Below, piece after piece: positions 10,663 through 18,749 of a stretch of DNA of 64,000 nucleotides. The notes under the pieces were generated by a model that saw only the letters and a list, made by a program, of their open reading frames with translations, did not search any database and was not told the origin of the DNA. Source of the DNA: Roseburia sp. 499 (GTDB lineage: Bacteria; Bacillota; Clostridia; Lachnospirales; Lachnospiraceae); NCBI RefSeq assembly GCF_001940225.2, contig NZ_CP135164.1:930001-994000 (forward strand). Direction: 5' to 3'. Each line of letters begins with the position of its first letter. Position 1 is the stretch's first letter. Both the position numbers and the translations under genes were made by a program.

Positions 10663-11130
10663 ATGGGGAAAGATAGTATTAAGTTGATTGCCAATAATAA
10701 AAAGGCATTTCATGATTATTTTATTGAAGATAAGTATGAAGCTGGTATCAGCCTTGCCGGTACGGAGGTAAAGTCTCTCCGTATGGGCAAGTGCTCCGTA
10801 AAGGAATCCTTCATAAGAATTGAGAAGGGCGAGGTTATTATTTACGGAATGCATATCAGTCCCTATGAAAAGGGAAATATTTTTAACAAAGATCCATTGC
10901 GTCCAAGAAAACTGTTATTGCATAAGCATGAGATTAATAAAATAGCAGGAAAAATGGCGGAAAAAGGTTATACAGTAGTGCCATTGCAGGTATACTTCAA
11001 GGGGAGCCTGGTAAAAGTAGAGATTGCATTGGCAAGAGGAAAGAAATTGTATGATAAGCGTCAGGATATTGCCAAAAAGGATCAGAGAAGAGAATCAGAG
11101 CGGGAGTTTAAGGTCAAAAACTTATATTAA
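10663..11130 (+). CDS. smpB: SsrA-binding protein SmpB
   Basis: A 155-residue tmRNA partner needed for ribosome rescue. Seen: the beta-barrel with [13 protein letters not shown], the [11 protein letters not shown] segment, and the C-terminal basic tail [17 protein letters not shown] that enters the empty mRNA channel. It sits 9 bases after rnr. Its RNA partner ssrA is not next door as in most Firmicutes but 34.7 kb downstream, past the whole secretion locus. Confidence 0.97.
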   Translation: MGKDSIKLIANNKKAFHDYFIEDKYEAGISLAGTEVKSLRMGKCSVKESFIRIEKGEVIIYGMHISPYEKGNIFNKDPLRPRKLLLHKHEINKIAGKMAEKGYTVVPLQVYFKGSLVKVEIALARGKKLYDKRQDIAKKDQRRESEREFKVKNLY

Positions 11131-11133
11131 ATA

Positions 11134-11162
11134 TTGCATCTCCAGTTTGGTTGTGTTATAGT
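11134..11162 (+). promoter_or_regulatory. Candidate promoter of the T7SS core operon
   Basis: TTGCAT at 11134-11139, 17-base spacer, TATAGT at 11157-11162, immediately after smpB and about 135 bases before the first secretion gene. The leader contains AGGGGAGTCAT, faintly like the start of the shared leader element elsewhere in the locus, but lacks its hairpin. Confidence 0.5.
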
Positions 11163-11297
11163 CTTTTTTAGAAAAAAACGGGTTTTAGAGTATGATTAAT
11201 AAGGGGAGTCATGTCTGAAAGAAATCAAAATTCTATTTTTAATTTCGTATACATTTTCCCTAATATCATAAACATATAGGAAAAAAGGAGTATAAAA

Positions 11298-12185
11298 ATG
11301 AGCAATTTCGTTTGTGAAAGTATTGTACAGTCAGGGCGTACTTCAGAGCGTTTGAGTTATACCTTGACCGATAATAATTTTTTTTACCAGACGGCATATA
11401 AGATTTTGCAGAATCAGGCAGGAAATACGTTTATTTCTTGCTATAAGTCTATGTGGAACGGAAAAGTGCGGCTAAGTTATCCGATTGGAAATTATCATCC
11501 TATTTATAGTTATAAGGGACAGCTTTTGCCGGAACATGTGATTGAGATTATTACAGAAATATGCAAAAATATAGATTCTTTTAAAATGAATGGATTGATA
11601 CAGCCGGAAACGATTGATTTGTCTTATGATTCGATATTTTTAGATGAATATCTTGCAGTACATATGATATGTGTTCCACTGGCCATTTCTTCTACACCTG
11701 AGACGCAGATGTCTTTTGAACTGGCAATGAAAAGTTTACTATGTGAGATAATCGAAAAGGCACAGTGCCAACAGGACGAAGGGTTACTCCTACTTTATCA
11801 GGATTGCCAAGACAGAAAAAATACCTCAGAGGATATTTTTAGAAATTTAAAAATGAAGAAATATAGTTTTGGAAGAAGTACGAATAGTAATATGCAGAGA
11901 ATAGAACTATGGGGAATTACCAATGGACAGAATCTGCAGATTGATATGGAAGAATGTATTCTAGGGAAGAGTCCGGAATATGCACATAAGGTAATTGCTG
12001 GGTCTAGTTCTGTCAGCAGGAAGCATTGTAGAATTTTTTGGTTGAACGGTCAGTTCTATATTGAAGATATGGGAAGTCTGAACCATACTTATGTCAATGG
12101 AAGCTTGGTGAAGAATGGGGAATATATTCCTTTGCAGCAAGGCGACGTGATACAGATTGCAGATTTGGAATATGAAGTACGATAA
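11298..12185 (+). CDS. FHA-domain protein, first gene of the T7SS locus
   Basis: A 295-residue cytosolic protein without membrane segments. Residues 1 to about 190 form a globular domain of the kind annotated DUF6382, which by layout resembles the pseudokinase-like front of EssB/YukC. About residues 195-295 form an FHA domain: GKSPEY in the phosphate-loop position (Lys instead of the usual Arg), S-R-K-H, and N-x-T-Y-V-N-G, so phospho-threonine binding is plausible. AAAAAAGGAG precedes the ATG. The next gene starts 12 bases on. I infer a regulatory or scaffold role; it pairs with the FHA protein at 20518. Confidence 0.75.
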   Translation: MSNFVCESIVQSGRTSERLSYTLTDNNFFYQTAYKILQNQAGNTFISCYKSMWNGKVRLSYPIGNYHPIYSYKGQLLPEHVIEIITEICKNIDSFKMNGLIQPETIDLSYDSIFLDEYLAVHMICVPLAISSTPETQMSFELAMKSLLCEIIEKAQCQQDEGLLLLYQDCQDRKNTSEDIFRNLKMKKYSFGRSTNSNMQRIELWGITNGQNLQIDMEECILGKSPEYAHKVIAGSSSVSRKHCRIFWLNGQFYIEDMGSLNHTYVNGSLVKNGEYIPLQQGDVIQIADLEYEVR

Positions 12186-12197
12186 GGAGTGTAAGTC

Positions 12198-13259
12198 ATG
12201 CAGAGTATATCAATGGTATTAATTGATAGTGATACAAAGTTTGTGGAAGGGCTGGAATGGAAGCTTCTGGAAGAATTGGGAGAAAGAGTTGAGCTAGAGT
12301 CCATAACAGAACAGGAGTATTTTGATACATATTTTGAAAAACCTAAGAATATAGATGTCCTGGTGGTTCATGAAGAACAGTATTTGGAGTGTGTACAAAA
12401 ACAGAATATTAACCTGACTTTTGTACTTCGGGAAAATGAAATTGAGATGCAGGAGGATAACCGTATCTGTATGCTGCATAAATATATGAATCTGGGTGAG
12501 ATGGTACGTCGTATTACAGAAAAGATAAGTCGGAGATTGAACATACAGACCAATACAGATGCCAATCGTGTTACCAGAGGAATTATGGTATATTCCCCTA
12601 TTGGCGGTGCAGGAAAGACCACAACCGCATTAGGATTATCGGTTGCACTTTCCAAGCAGGGGAAGAAAGTATTATATTTTAATGCGGAAAATGTGCAGAA
12701 TTTTCAATGGTATATGAGGGATAGGAATTATGCATATGAAGAATTGGCCGCATGCATCGTAAATGAGGACGAGCATGCTTTGTCCTATTTGAAAAATGCG
12801 TTGGGACATGAGGAATTTGATTATGTGAGACCGTTGCGACAGTCTGTACTGGCATATGGCATAACTGAGGATAATTATTTCTATTTCATCAGCCGGATTC
12901 TGGAGGCAAATGTATATGATTATATTATCTTCGACGTTTCTTCTGAATTAACACTGTTTAAGACAAAACTCATGGCAAAGTGTTACCGTGTGGTGAATGT
13001 TCTGCAGCAGGACGCATTATCAGTGTATAAAACAGAAGAATTTTTGAAAAATATTGATTATTCCGATGATGAGAAAATGCTTTGGATATGCAACAATTAT
13101 GAAGAAAACCATGAGAATCGTATTCTGGGCAGCGAAATATTGCAAAATTGCAGTATTGCAGAGTACGTTGGAAAGGAAAATATGAATGGGGCATCCATTA
13201 CATTAGAAAATATTCGTAGAAGTAACTTATTTCAGGCAACAGCATATCTGCTGGGTTAG
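12198..13259 (+). CDS. CpaE/TadZ/MinD-like ATPase in T7SS locus
   Basis: 353 residues. The first ~120 resemble a response-regulator-like fold without a clear phospho-Asp. From about residue 130 there is a MinD/ParA-type ATPase: the P-loop reads SPIGGAGKTTT, lacking the signature Lys at the front of the deviant Walker A motif (position taken by Ile), and YDYIIFDVSSEL is the Walker B region. CpaE/TadZ proteins with this layout position secretion or pilus machines at the membrane; a similar role here is inference. The ATG has GGAGTGTAAGTC upstream. It lies between an FHA protein and the EsaB-like gene with short gaps, so it is in the operon. Confidence 0.75.
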   Translation: MQSISMVLIDSDTKFVEGLEWKLLEELGERVELESITEQEYFDTYFEKPKNIDVLVVHEEQYLECVQKQNINLTFVLRENEIEMQEDNRICMLHKYMNLGEMVRRITEKISRRLNIQTNTDANRVTRGIMVYSPIGGAGKTTTALGLSVALSKQGKKVLYFNAENVQNFQWYMRDRNYAYEELAACIVNEDEHALSYLKNALGHEEFDYVRPLRQSVLAYGITEDNYFYFISRILEANVYDYIIFDVSSELTLFKTKLMAKCYRVVNVLQQDALSVYKTEEFLKNIDYSDDEKMLWICNNYEENHENRILGSEILQNCSIAEYVGKENMNGASITLENIRRSNLFQATAYLLG

Positions 13260-13267
13260 GAGAAACA

Positions 13268-13519
13268 ATGGAAAATACAATTATTATGTCACTTTATTTG
13301 CATAAAAGGCAAGAAATACATGATATAGAAGTACCTTTGGATATTACAGCAAATGAATTGCTGACGGCATTGAATCAAGGGTATCATCTGGGAATCGATT
13401 TGAAGGATATTAGACAGTGCTATTTGAAAACGGAGAATCCCATAGCCTTATTAAAGGGGAATAAGACCATAGAAGAATATCAGCTTAGAAATGGAACAAT
13501 TATTAATTTTACAAGATAG
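13268..13519 (+). CDS. esaB: EsaB/YukD-like ubiquitin-fold protein
   Basis: 83 residues with the beta-grasp pattern of EsaB/YukD: an opening beta hairpin, a helix around TANELLTALNQGYHLGI, and a closing strand that ends in R-N-G-T-I-I-N-F-T-R. These small proteins belong to T7SSb loci and affect secretion; the mechanism is not settled. The gene has AGGAGAAACA before its ATG and sits 8 bases after the ATPase gene and 9 bases before essC. Recognition rests on size, pattern and position. Confidence 0.8.
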   Translation: MENTIIMSLYLHKRQEIHDIEVPLDITANELLTALNQGYHLGIDLKDIRQCYLKTENPIALLKGNKTIEEYQLRNGTIINFTR

Positions 13520-13528
13520 GGGAAGAAA

Positions 13529-16500
13529 ATGAAGGAACAGAATTATAAATTAATTTTATTTGGGACAAAAATATACCAGGAAATTGTATTGTATGGAAAA
13601 AATAAGGATGGAGTATGTATAGGTACCACAAAGAACTGTAATGTGCGATTTAGCCGTGACAGTTTTTTTGATGATTTTGAAATTCTGGTTACACCACAAG
13701 GGAGAGAATGGAAACTGGTGTGTAGCGATTCCGTGTATTTCATCTCAGAAGGTTTGATGAAGCAGTCTGCCATGACCTTAAAGCATGGAGCGGAAATTGT
13801 TTTAAAATATCAAAGTAGCAATGCAGAATTGATGAAGGTTTCTTTTTATATCGATTTTGATAACATGTACAGCGATTTCGAACGTGTATTGGAAATACCG
13901 GAGCAGGAGAGTATTACTATTGGTGGAAAGCCATTTTGCAATATCCATATTCAAGATGATTTGGTGGAAGAAGATACAATTGCATTGGTAAAAAGTAATG
14001 GGGATTATATCCTGAAGGATACCGGAGCAAGATACGGTGTTTATGTAAATGGATTCCGTATGGAAGAAAAGGAACGGAAAGTGTATGATATGGATTTCTT
14101 TATGCTGGATGGATATTCCTTTTATATACGCAATTCAAAGCTGTTTACCACTAATGCAGAGACCATACAGGTCAATGGAATGAAGGAAAAGGATGTCTCT
14201 AAAACAGGAAATCAGCTCATGTATCCTAAGTTTCAGAGAAGTACCAGAGTAAAGTATATTGTGCCGGAAGATGAGATAGAAGTATTGGCACCGAAGGCAA
14301 AAAAAGAAGTGCCGAAAAAAAATCTTGTAATGACGTTAATTCCGGCATTGCTATCTATGGTGTTGATGGTATTTTTACGTGGAGCCATGGGTGGTGGTGG
14401 AATGTTCGTTATTTACAGCGCTGCCATGATGGGAATGGGAATTGCTACATCAATCGTTACATATTTCATGGATGGAAAAGAGTACCGGACGGAGATAAAG
14501 GAAAGAAGAAAAGAATATCTTCAGTATGCGCAGGATAAAGAAAAAGAAATTAAGGAAATTCGAAAAAAGGAATTAAGAATTCTGGATCAAAAGTATATTT
14601 CTATTGATCGGGAAATCGAGGAAGTGGAACAATTTGACAGCAGATTGTTTGAAAAAGACGTTGAAGATGATGACTATCTGACTATCCGAATCGGAACAGG
14701 AACGGTAGAGTCAAATAGTCAGGTTTCGTATAAAAAACAGGAATTCAAGGATACAGAAGATGATTTAAGCGAGTATCCGGAAAAATTGGCAGATGCCTAT
14801 CGGTATATCGAAAACGCTCCGGTCTGCATTGATTTAAAGGAGAATAATTGTGTCGGAATTGTAGGAACTCCTCAGGTGCAGTATGAGATACTGAAAAATA
14901 TTACCATTGATTTATCCGTGCGCCATTTTTATCATGATGTAAAGTTTTATTATTTGTTCAATGAAAAGGAGCAGGAAAAATATACATGGTTACGCTGGCT
15001 TCATAATGTAAAAAGTGGGGTCGGAAACATTCGAAATTTCATGTATGATGAAGAGAGTAGAAAAATCATTTTAGAGGTTTTGTATGAAGAATTATCTTCC
15101 AGAGAAGGATTGAAGGAAGAAGAATTAAAACATCTGCCTCATTATGTGGTGTTTGTTACAGATGCAGAAGGATTGGCACAGCATCCGGTATCTAAGTATG
15201 TGGAAGAGTGTGGAAAGTACGGATTTAACTTTTTGTTCTTTGAAGAATATGAAGAATTATTGCCAAAGGGATGCGACCGAATTCTGAAAATGGAGAATGA
15301 TTTTGCCACAGGTGTGATGGTAACTTCTGAGAATGGAGAAGAAAAGCAGCCATTTCATTATCATACCATTCCAAATCGTGTGGCAGAGAATCTGGCATTA
15401 CGGTTGGGGTGCGTTTATGTAGACGAAGTGAGCTTGGAAAGCAGCCTGACGAAGAGTATTTCATTATATGAGTTGTTGGGAATCATCAATATTGATAACT
15501 TAGATATTGCATCCAGATGGCAGGAATCTAAAGTCTATGAGAGTATGGCAGCGCCTCTTGGCGTGAAAAGTGGTGATGAGGTGGTATGCCTTGACTTGAA
15601 TGAAAAGCATCATGGACCCCATGGACTGGTAGCGGGTACCACAGGTTCCGGTAAGAGTGAGATTTTGCAAAGTTATATTTTATCTATGGCAACCTTGTTC
15701 CATCCTTATGAAGTAGGATTTGTAATCATCGACTTTAAGGGCGGTGGTATGGTAAATCAGTTTAAGGAACTTCCACATTTGATTGGTGCAATTACCAATA
15801 TTGACGGAAGGGAAATTGACCGTTCCCTGCTCTCTATTAAGGCAGAACTGCGAAAAAGACAGGAATTATTTGCAGAGTATAATGTAAATCATATTGATGC
15901 TTATATTAAGAAGTTCAAGGCAGGAGAGACCTCTATTGCATTGCCTCATTTGATATTGATTGTAGATGAATTTGCAGAGTTAAAGAGTGACCAGCCGGAA
16001 TTTATGAAAGAGTTAATCAGTGCGGCGCGTATTGGTCGAAGCCTTGGTGTACATTTGATATTGGCAACACAGAAGCCATCCGGTGTAGTAGATGATCAGA
16101 TTTGGAGTAACTCTAAGTTCAAGCTTTGTCTGAAGGTGCAGAACAAAGAGGACAGTAACGAAGTATTGAAGTCGCCATTAGCAGCAGAAATTAAGGAGCC
16201 GGGACGTGCTTATCTTCAAGTGGGAAATAATGAAATATTCGATTTGTTTCAGTCTGCGTACAGTGGTGCAGCAGCGGACCAGAGCCAGGTGGATATCGTA
16301 AAGGAATTTTCCGTTAGTGATGTAAATCTTCTGGGAAAGAGCCAGGTGATTTTCCAACAGAAGAATCCAAAGTCCGAAAAGTCCGCTACTCAGTTGGAAG
16401 CAATCGTAGAATATGTGGCGAAATATTGCGCTGATAATAAGATAGAGCGGTTGCCGGGAATCTGTCTGCCATCACTGGGTGAAGTGATAGATTATTGTCA

Positions 16501-18085
16501 GTGTGAACCGAATTTTGAAATTGAGACAGATATAGGTGTTGTGATTGGTATTTACGATGCTCCGGAGCAACAGTTACAGAAGGAGACCTTTATAAATTTT
16601 TCGCAGGAAAACATTTTTGCAGTGGGTTCATCACAGTATGGAAAGACCAATTTATTGCAGGTATTAATTAAGGGACTGGCGATGAATTATACTCCGGACG
16701 AAGTCAATATTTATATTTTGGACTTTGCATCTATGATTCTGAAGACATTCGAAGGATTGAATCATGTGGGTGGAGTCATTACTTCTTCTGAGGATGAAAA
16801 GCTGAAGAACTTCTTTAAAATGATGAATGAGGAAATTTATCGCAGAAAAGATATGTTGTCACAAATGGGAATTAGTTCCTTTAGTTCCTATCGTGATGCC
16901 GGATATCGGGAACTGCCTCAGATTGTAATTATGGTAGATAATCTTACAGCATTGAAGGAATTATATCTTCAGGATAATGATAATTTACTGCTGATTTGTC
17001 GTGAAGGTCTGGCAGTAGGTATTTGTGTTGTAGTAGTAAATGCACAGACCACCGGAATTGGTTATAAGTATTTAGCGAATTTCTCAAAAAGAATTGCTTT
17101 ATATTGTAATGACTCCTGTGAGTATAACAGTGTGCTGGATCATTGTCGTATGCAGCCAAGAAATGTACCGGGACGTGGAATTATCGATATTGATAAGTCT
17201 TTATATGAGTATCAGACATATCTTGCGTTTAAAGGAAGAAAAGAGATTGAACGTGTAGAAGAAATGAAATCATTTATGGCAGAGGTAAATGCTAAAAGTA
17301 AAGCTAGGGCAAAACGGATTCCTGAAATTCCGGCAGTATTGGATTGCAATTATGTTGCAGAGCAGTATCCGGAAATAGCCCAAAAGGCATATCAGGTCAT
17401 GATTGGTTTAAATTACAGTACCATTATGCCGGTAGTATTGGATATCCGTACGCTCGGTGTACTTGGAATTGTTGGAAAAGAAAAATCGGGACGTGGAAAC
17501 TTTGTTCGTTATTTATTGCATACATTGCAGAAGAACAGTCAAAATGCACCGGTTAAGGTTGTTATTATTGATGATGTTTCAAAGAAATTCGCAGATTTAG
17601 CAGAAATGGAAATGATAGAGAAGTATACTATGGATGCGAATTATATTGGAGAAGCATTGACGTTGTGGGAAGAGGAACTGAGAAATCGCTATGAAGCAAT
17701 GGTGGCAGGTGATGATCAGATACTTGAACAGGCACCGTTACTTCTTTTGATAATTCAGAATATGGATGCTTTGGATATCTTGCAGAATAATCTGGCATGG
17801 ATGGATTTGTACAAGAATATTACAGGAAAATTGAAGGCTATGAAGGTAGCAATCTTACTTTCGAATGTACCAAATGCTAATATTTCCTATTCTTCACCGG
17901 AACCATTGAAAAATATAAAGGATAGCAAGCATATGTTGATTTTTGATGAAATACCAAATCAAAAAGTACTGGATATCCCGATGTCTATTGCAAGAGAATA
18001 TAAGAAAAAGTTGGAAGTGGGTGAGGGATTCTATTGTAAGGAGAATGAAGTAATTAAGATAAAAAGTGTGTTGGATTGTGAGTAA
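13529..18085 (+). CDS. essC: EssC-type FtsK/SpoIIIE ATPase, T7SS motor
   Basis: A 1518-residue membrane motor that recognises and exports WXG100/LXG cargo. Two N-terminal FHA-like domains (about 1-110 and 125-215) lack the S-x-x-H and Arg of phospho-peptide binders, as known for EssC. Two membrane helices lie at about residues 265-310, followed by a coiled, charged linker. Three ATPase domains follow: D1 with an intact Walker A GTTGSGKS near residue 703 and Walker B LILIVDEFAEL near 809; D2 with GSSQYGKT near 1031 and IVIMVDNL; D3 with degenerate GKEKSGRG near 1311 and a weak Walker B. This gradient of decay from D1 to D3 is typical of EssC. A GGGGAAGAAA site precedes the ATG. Confidence 0.95.
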   Translation: MKEQNYKLILFGTKIYQEIVLYGKNKDGVCIGTTKNCNVRFSRDSFFDDFEILVTPQGREWKLVCSDSVYFISEGLMKQSAMTLKHGAEIVLKYQSSNAELMKVSFYIDFDNMYSDFERVLEIPEQESITIGGKPFCNIHIQDDLVEEDTIALVKSNGDYILKDTGARYGVYVNGFRMEEKERKVYDMDFFMLDGYSFYIRNSKLFTTNAETIQVNGMKEKDVSKTGNQLMYPKFQRSTRVKYIVPEDEIEVLAPKAKKEVPKKNLVMTLIPALLSMVLMVFLRGAMGGGGMFVIYSAAMMGMGIATSIVTYFMDGKEYRTEIKERRKEYLQYAQDKEKEIKEIRKKELRILDQKYISIDREIEEVEQFDSRLFEKDVEDDDYLTIRIGTGTVESNSQVSYKKQEFKDTEDDLSEYPEKLADAYRYIENAPVCIDLKENNCVGIVGTPQVQYEILKNITIDLSVRHFYHDVKFYYLFNEKEQEKYTWLRWLHNVKSGVGNIRNFMYDEESRKIILEVLYEELSSREGLKEEELKHLPHYVVFVTDAEGLAQHPVSKYVEECGKYGFNFLFFEEYEELLPKGCDRILKMENDFATGVMVTSENGEEKQPFHYHTIPNRVAENLALRLGCVYVDEVSLESSLTKSISLYELLGIINIDNLDIASRWQESKVYESMAAPLGVKSGDEVVCLDLNEKHHGPHGLVAGTTGSGKSEILQSYILSMATLFHPYEVGFVIIDFKGGGMVNQFKELPHLIGAITNIDGREIDRSLLSIKAELRKRQELFAEYNVNHIDAYIKKFKAGETSIALPHLILIVDEFAELKSDQPEFMKELISAARIGRSLGVHLILATQKPSGVVDDQIWSNSKFKLCLKVQNKEDSNEVLKSPLAAEIKEPGRAYLQVGNNEIFDLFQSAYSGAAADQSQVDIVKEFSVSDVNLLGKSQVIFQQKNPKSEKSATQLEAIVEYVAKYCADNKIERLPGICLPSLGEVIDYCQCEPNFEIETDIGVVIGIYDAPEQQLQKETFINFSQENIFAVGSSQYGKTNLLQVLIKGLAMNYTPDEVNIYILDFASMILKTFEGLNHVGGVITSSEDEKLKNFFKMMNEEIYRRKDMLSQMGISSFSSYRDAGYRELPQIVIMVDNLTALKELYLQDNDNLLLICREGLAVGICVVVVNAQTTGIGYKYLANFSKRIALYCNDSCEYNSVLDHCRMQPRNVPGRGIIDIDKSLYEYQTYLAFKGRKEIERVEEMKSFMAEVNAKSKARAKRIPEIPAVLDCNYVAEQYPEIAQKAYQVMIGLNYSTIMPVVLDIRTLGVLGIVGKEKSGRGNFVRYLLHTLQKNSQNAPVKVVIIDDVSKKFADLAEMEMIEKYTMDANYIGEALTLWEEELRNRYEAMVAGDDQILEQAPLLLLIIQNMDALDILQNNLAWMDLYKNITGKLKAMKVAILLSNVPNANISYSSPEPLKNIKDSKHMLIFDEIPNQKVLDIPMSIAREYKKKLEVGEGFYCKENEVIKIKSVLDCE

Positions 18086-18115
18086 AACAAGATTTACAAA
18101 AATTGGAAAAAGTAG

Positions 18116-18144
18116 TTGACTTTATTGGAGTGAAGTAGTATACT
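18116..18144 (+). promoter_or_regulatory. Promoter of the WXG100 gene
   Basis: TTGACT at 18116-18121, 17-base spacer, TATACT at 18139-18144. It leaves a leader of about 220 bases before the start codon. Confidence 0.8.
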
Positions 18145-18187
18145 TGACCTTGGAGTTGAGAGGGACGAGTTGCGATAATGAAAGGCT

Positions 18188-18238
18188 AGGGGTAGTCATT
18201 CATGGTTTATCATTCGATAAGCAACTATTTCAGTAAAA
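18188..18238 (+). promoter_or_regulatory. Leader element shared with the surface-protein operon (copy 1)
   Basis: Begins AGGGG and contains a 7-bp hairpin GTTTATC-ATTC-GATAAGC (18205-18222) followed by CAACTATTTCAGTAAAA. Bases 18205-18238 match 33982-34015 at 31 of 34 positions. Two of the three differences fall in the stem and keep pairing through G-U pairs. It lies in the transcribed leader about 60 bases after the -10 box, so it probably acts as RNA. I do not recognise it as a known riboswitch. Confidence 0.65.
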
Positions 18239-18371
18239 TATCCGAGTAGGTAATTAAAAGTTAATTGCATATTGTTAGATTAAATTACCGAGAATAGGTA
18301 TATCTATGTTTGTAGTTATGCTTATGCGTAGGGGTTTAATATATATTATAATTTTTAAGGAGGAAAAAACA

Positions 18372-18668
18372 ATGAGTAATGGTCAGATTAGAATTACACC
18401 TGACACAATGAGACAGCGTGCATCACAGTATGATGCTGAAGCAGCAAACGTAGGTGAGGTAATCTCAAAAATGAACACTTTGTTAACAACATTGCAGGAA
18501 GAATGGGAAGGTGCTGCTAGCCAGTCCTATGCAGAGAGATTCATAGAATTAAGACCTAACTTTGAAAAAGCACAGGCACTTATTACTGAAATCGCAAATG
18601 CATTAAGAGCTACTGCACAGACAATTGAAACAACAGATTCTGACATCGCTAGTCAGTTTAAAGGCTAG
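18372..18668 (+). CDS. esxA: WXG100 family protein (EsxA-like)
   Basis: 98 residues, the helical-hairpin WXG100 fold, with W-E-G at residues 45-47 in the turn. It begins SNGQIRITPDTMR and ends TDSDIASQFKG. WXG100 proteins are exported as dimers and are needed for T7SS function. The ATG at 18372 follows AAGGAGG at 8 bases; an in-frame upstream ATG at 18306 has no ribosome site and would fall in the leader. It has its own promoter and terminator, so it is expressed apart from the flanking core genes, as expected for an abundant substrate. Confidence 0.95.
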   Translation: MSNGQIRITPDTMRQRASQYDAEAANVGEVISKMNTLLTTLQEEWEGAASQSYAERFIELRPNFEKAQALITEIANALRATAQTIETTDSDIASQFKG

Positions 18669-18680
18669 ATAGGTGACAAA

Positions 18681-18713
18681 AGCCTCTTAATGAAAATTAA
18701 GAGGCTTTTTCTT
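18681..18713 (+). terminator. Terminator after the WXG100 gene
   Basis: An 11-base perfect stem AGCCTCTTAAT / ATTAAGAGGCT with loop GAAA and a TTTTTCTT tail. Downstream core genes would need read-through or an unseen promoter. Confidence 0.9.
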
Positions 18714-18749
18714 AACATAAGAAAGAATTTTTTTCGGGCAGGTGAGAGC

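Noticed and set aside
13529..14180. EssC FHA domains as phospho-threonine readers
   Set aside because: Both lack the S-x-x-H and Arg residues; reading is more likely done by the separate FHA proteins.
18188..18238. Leader element as a cyclic di-GMP, fluoride, purine or other known riboswitch
   Set aside because: None of the conserved cores of those classes can be found in either copy; it is kept as an unidentified element.
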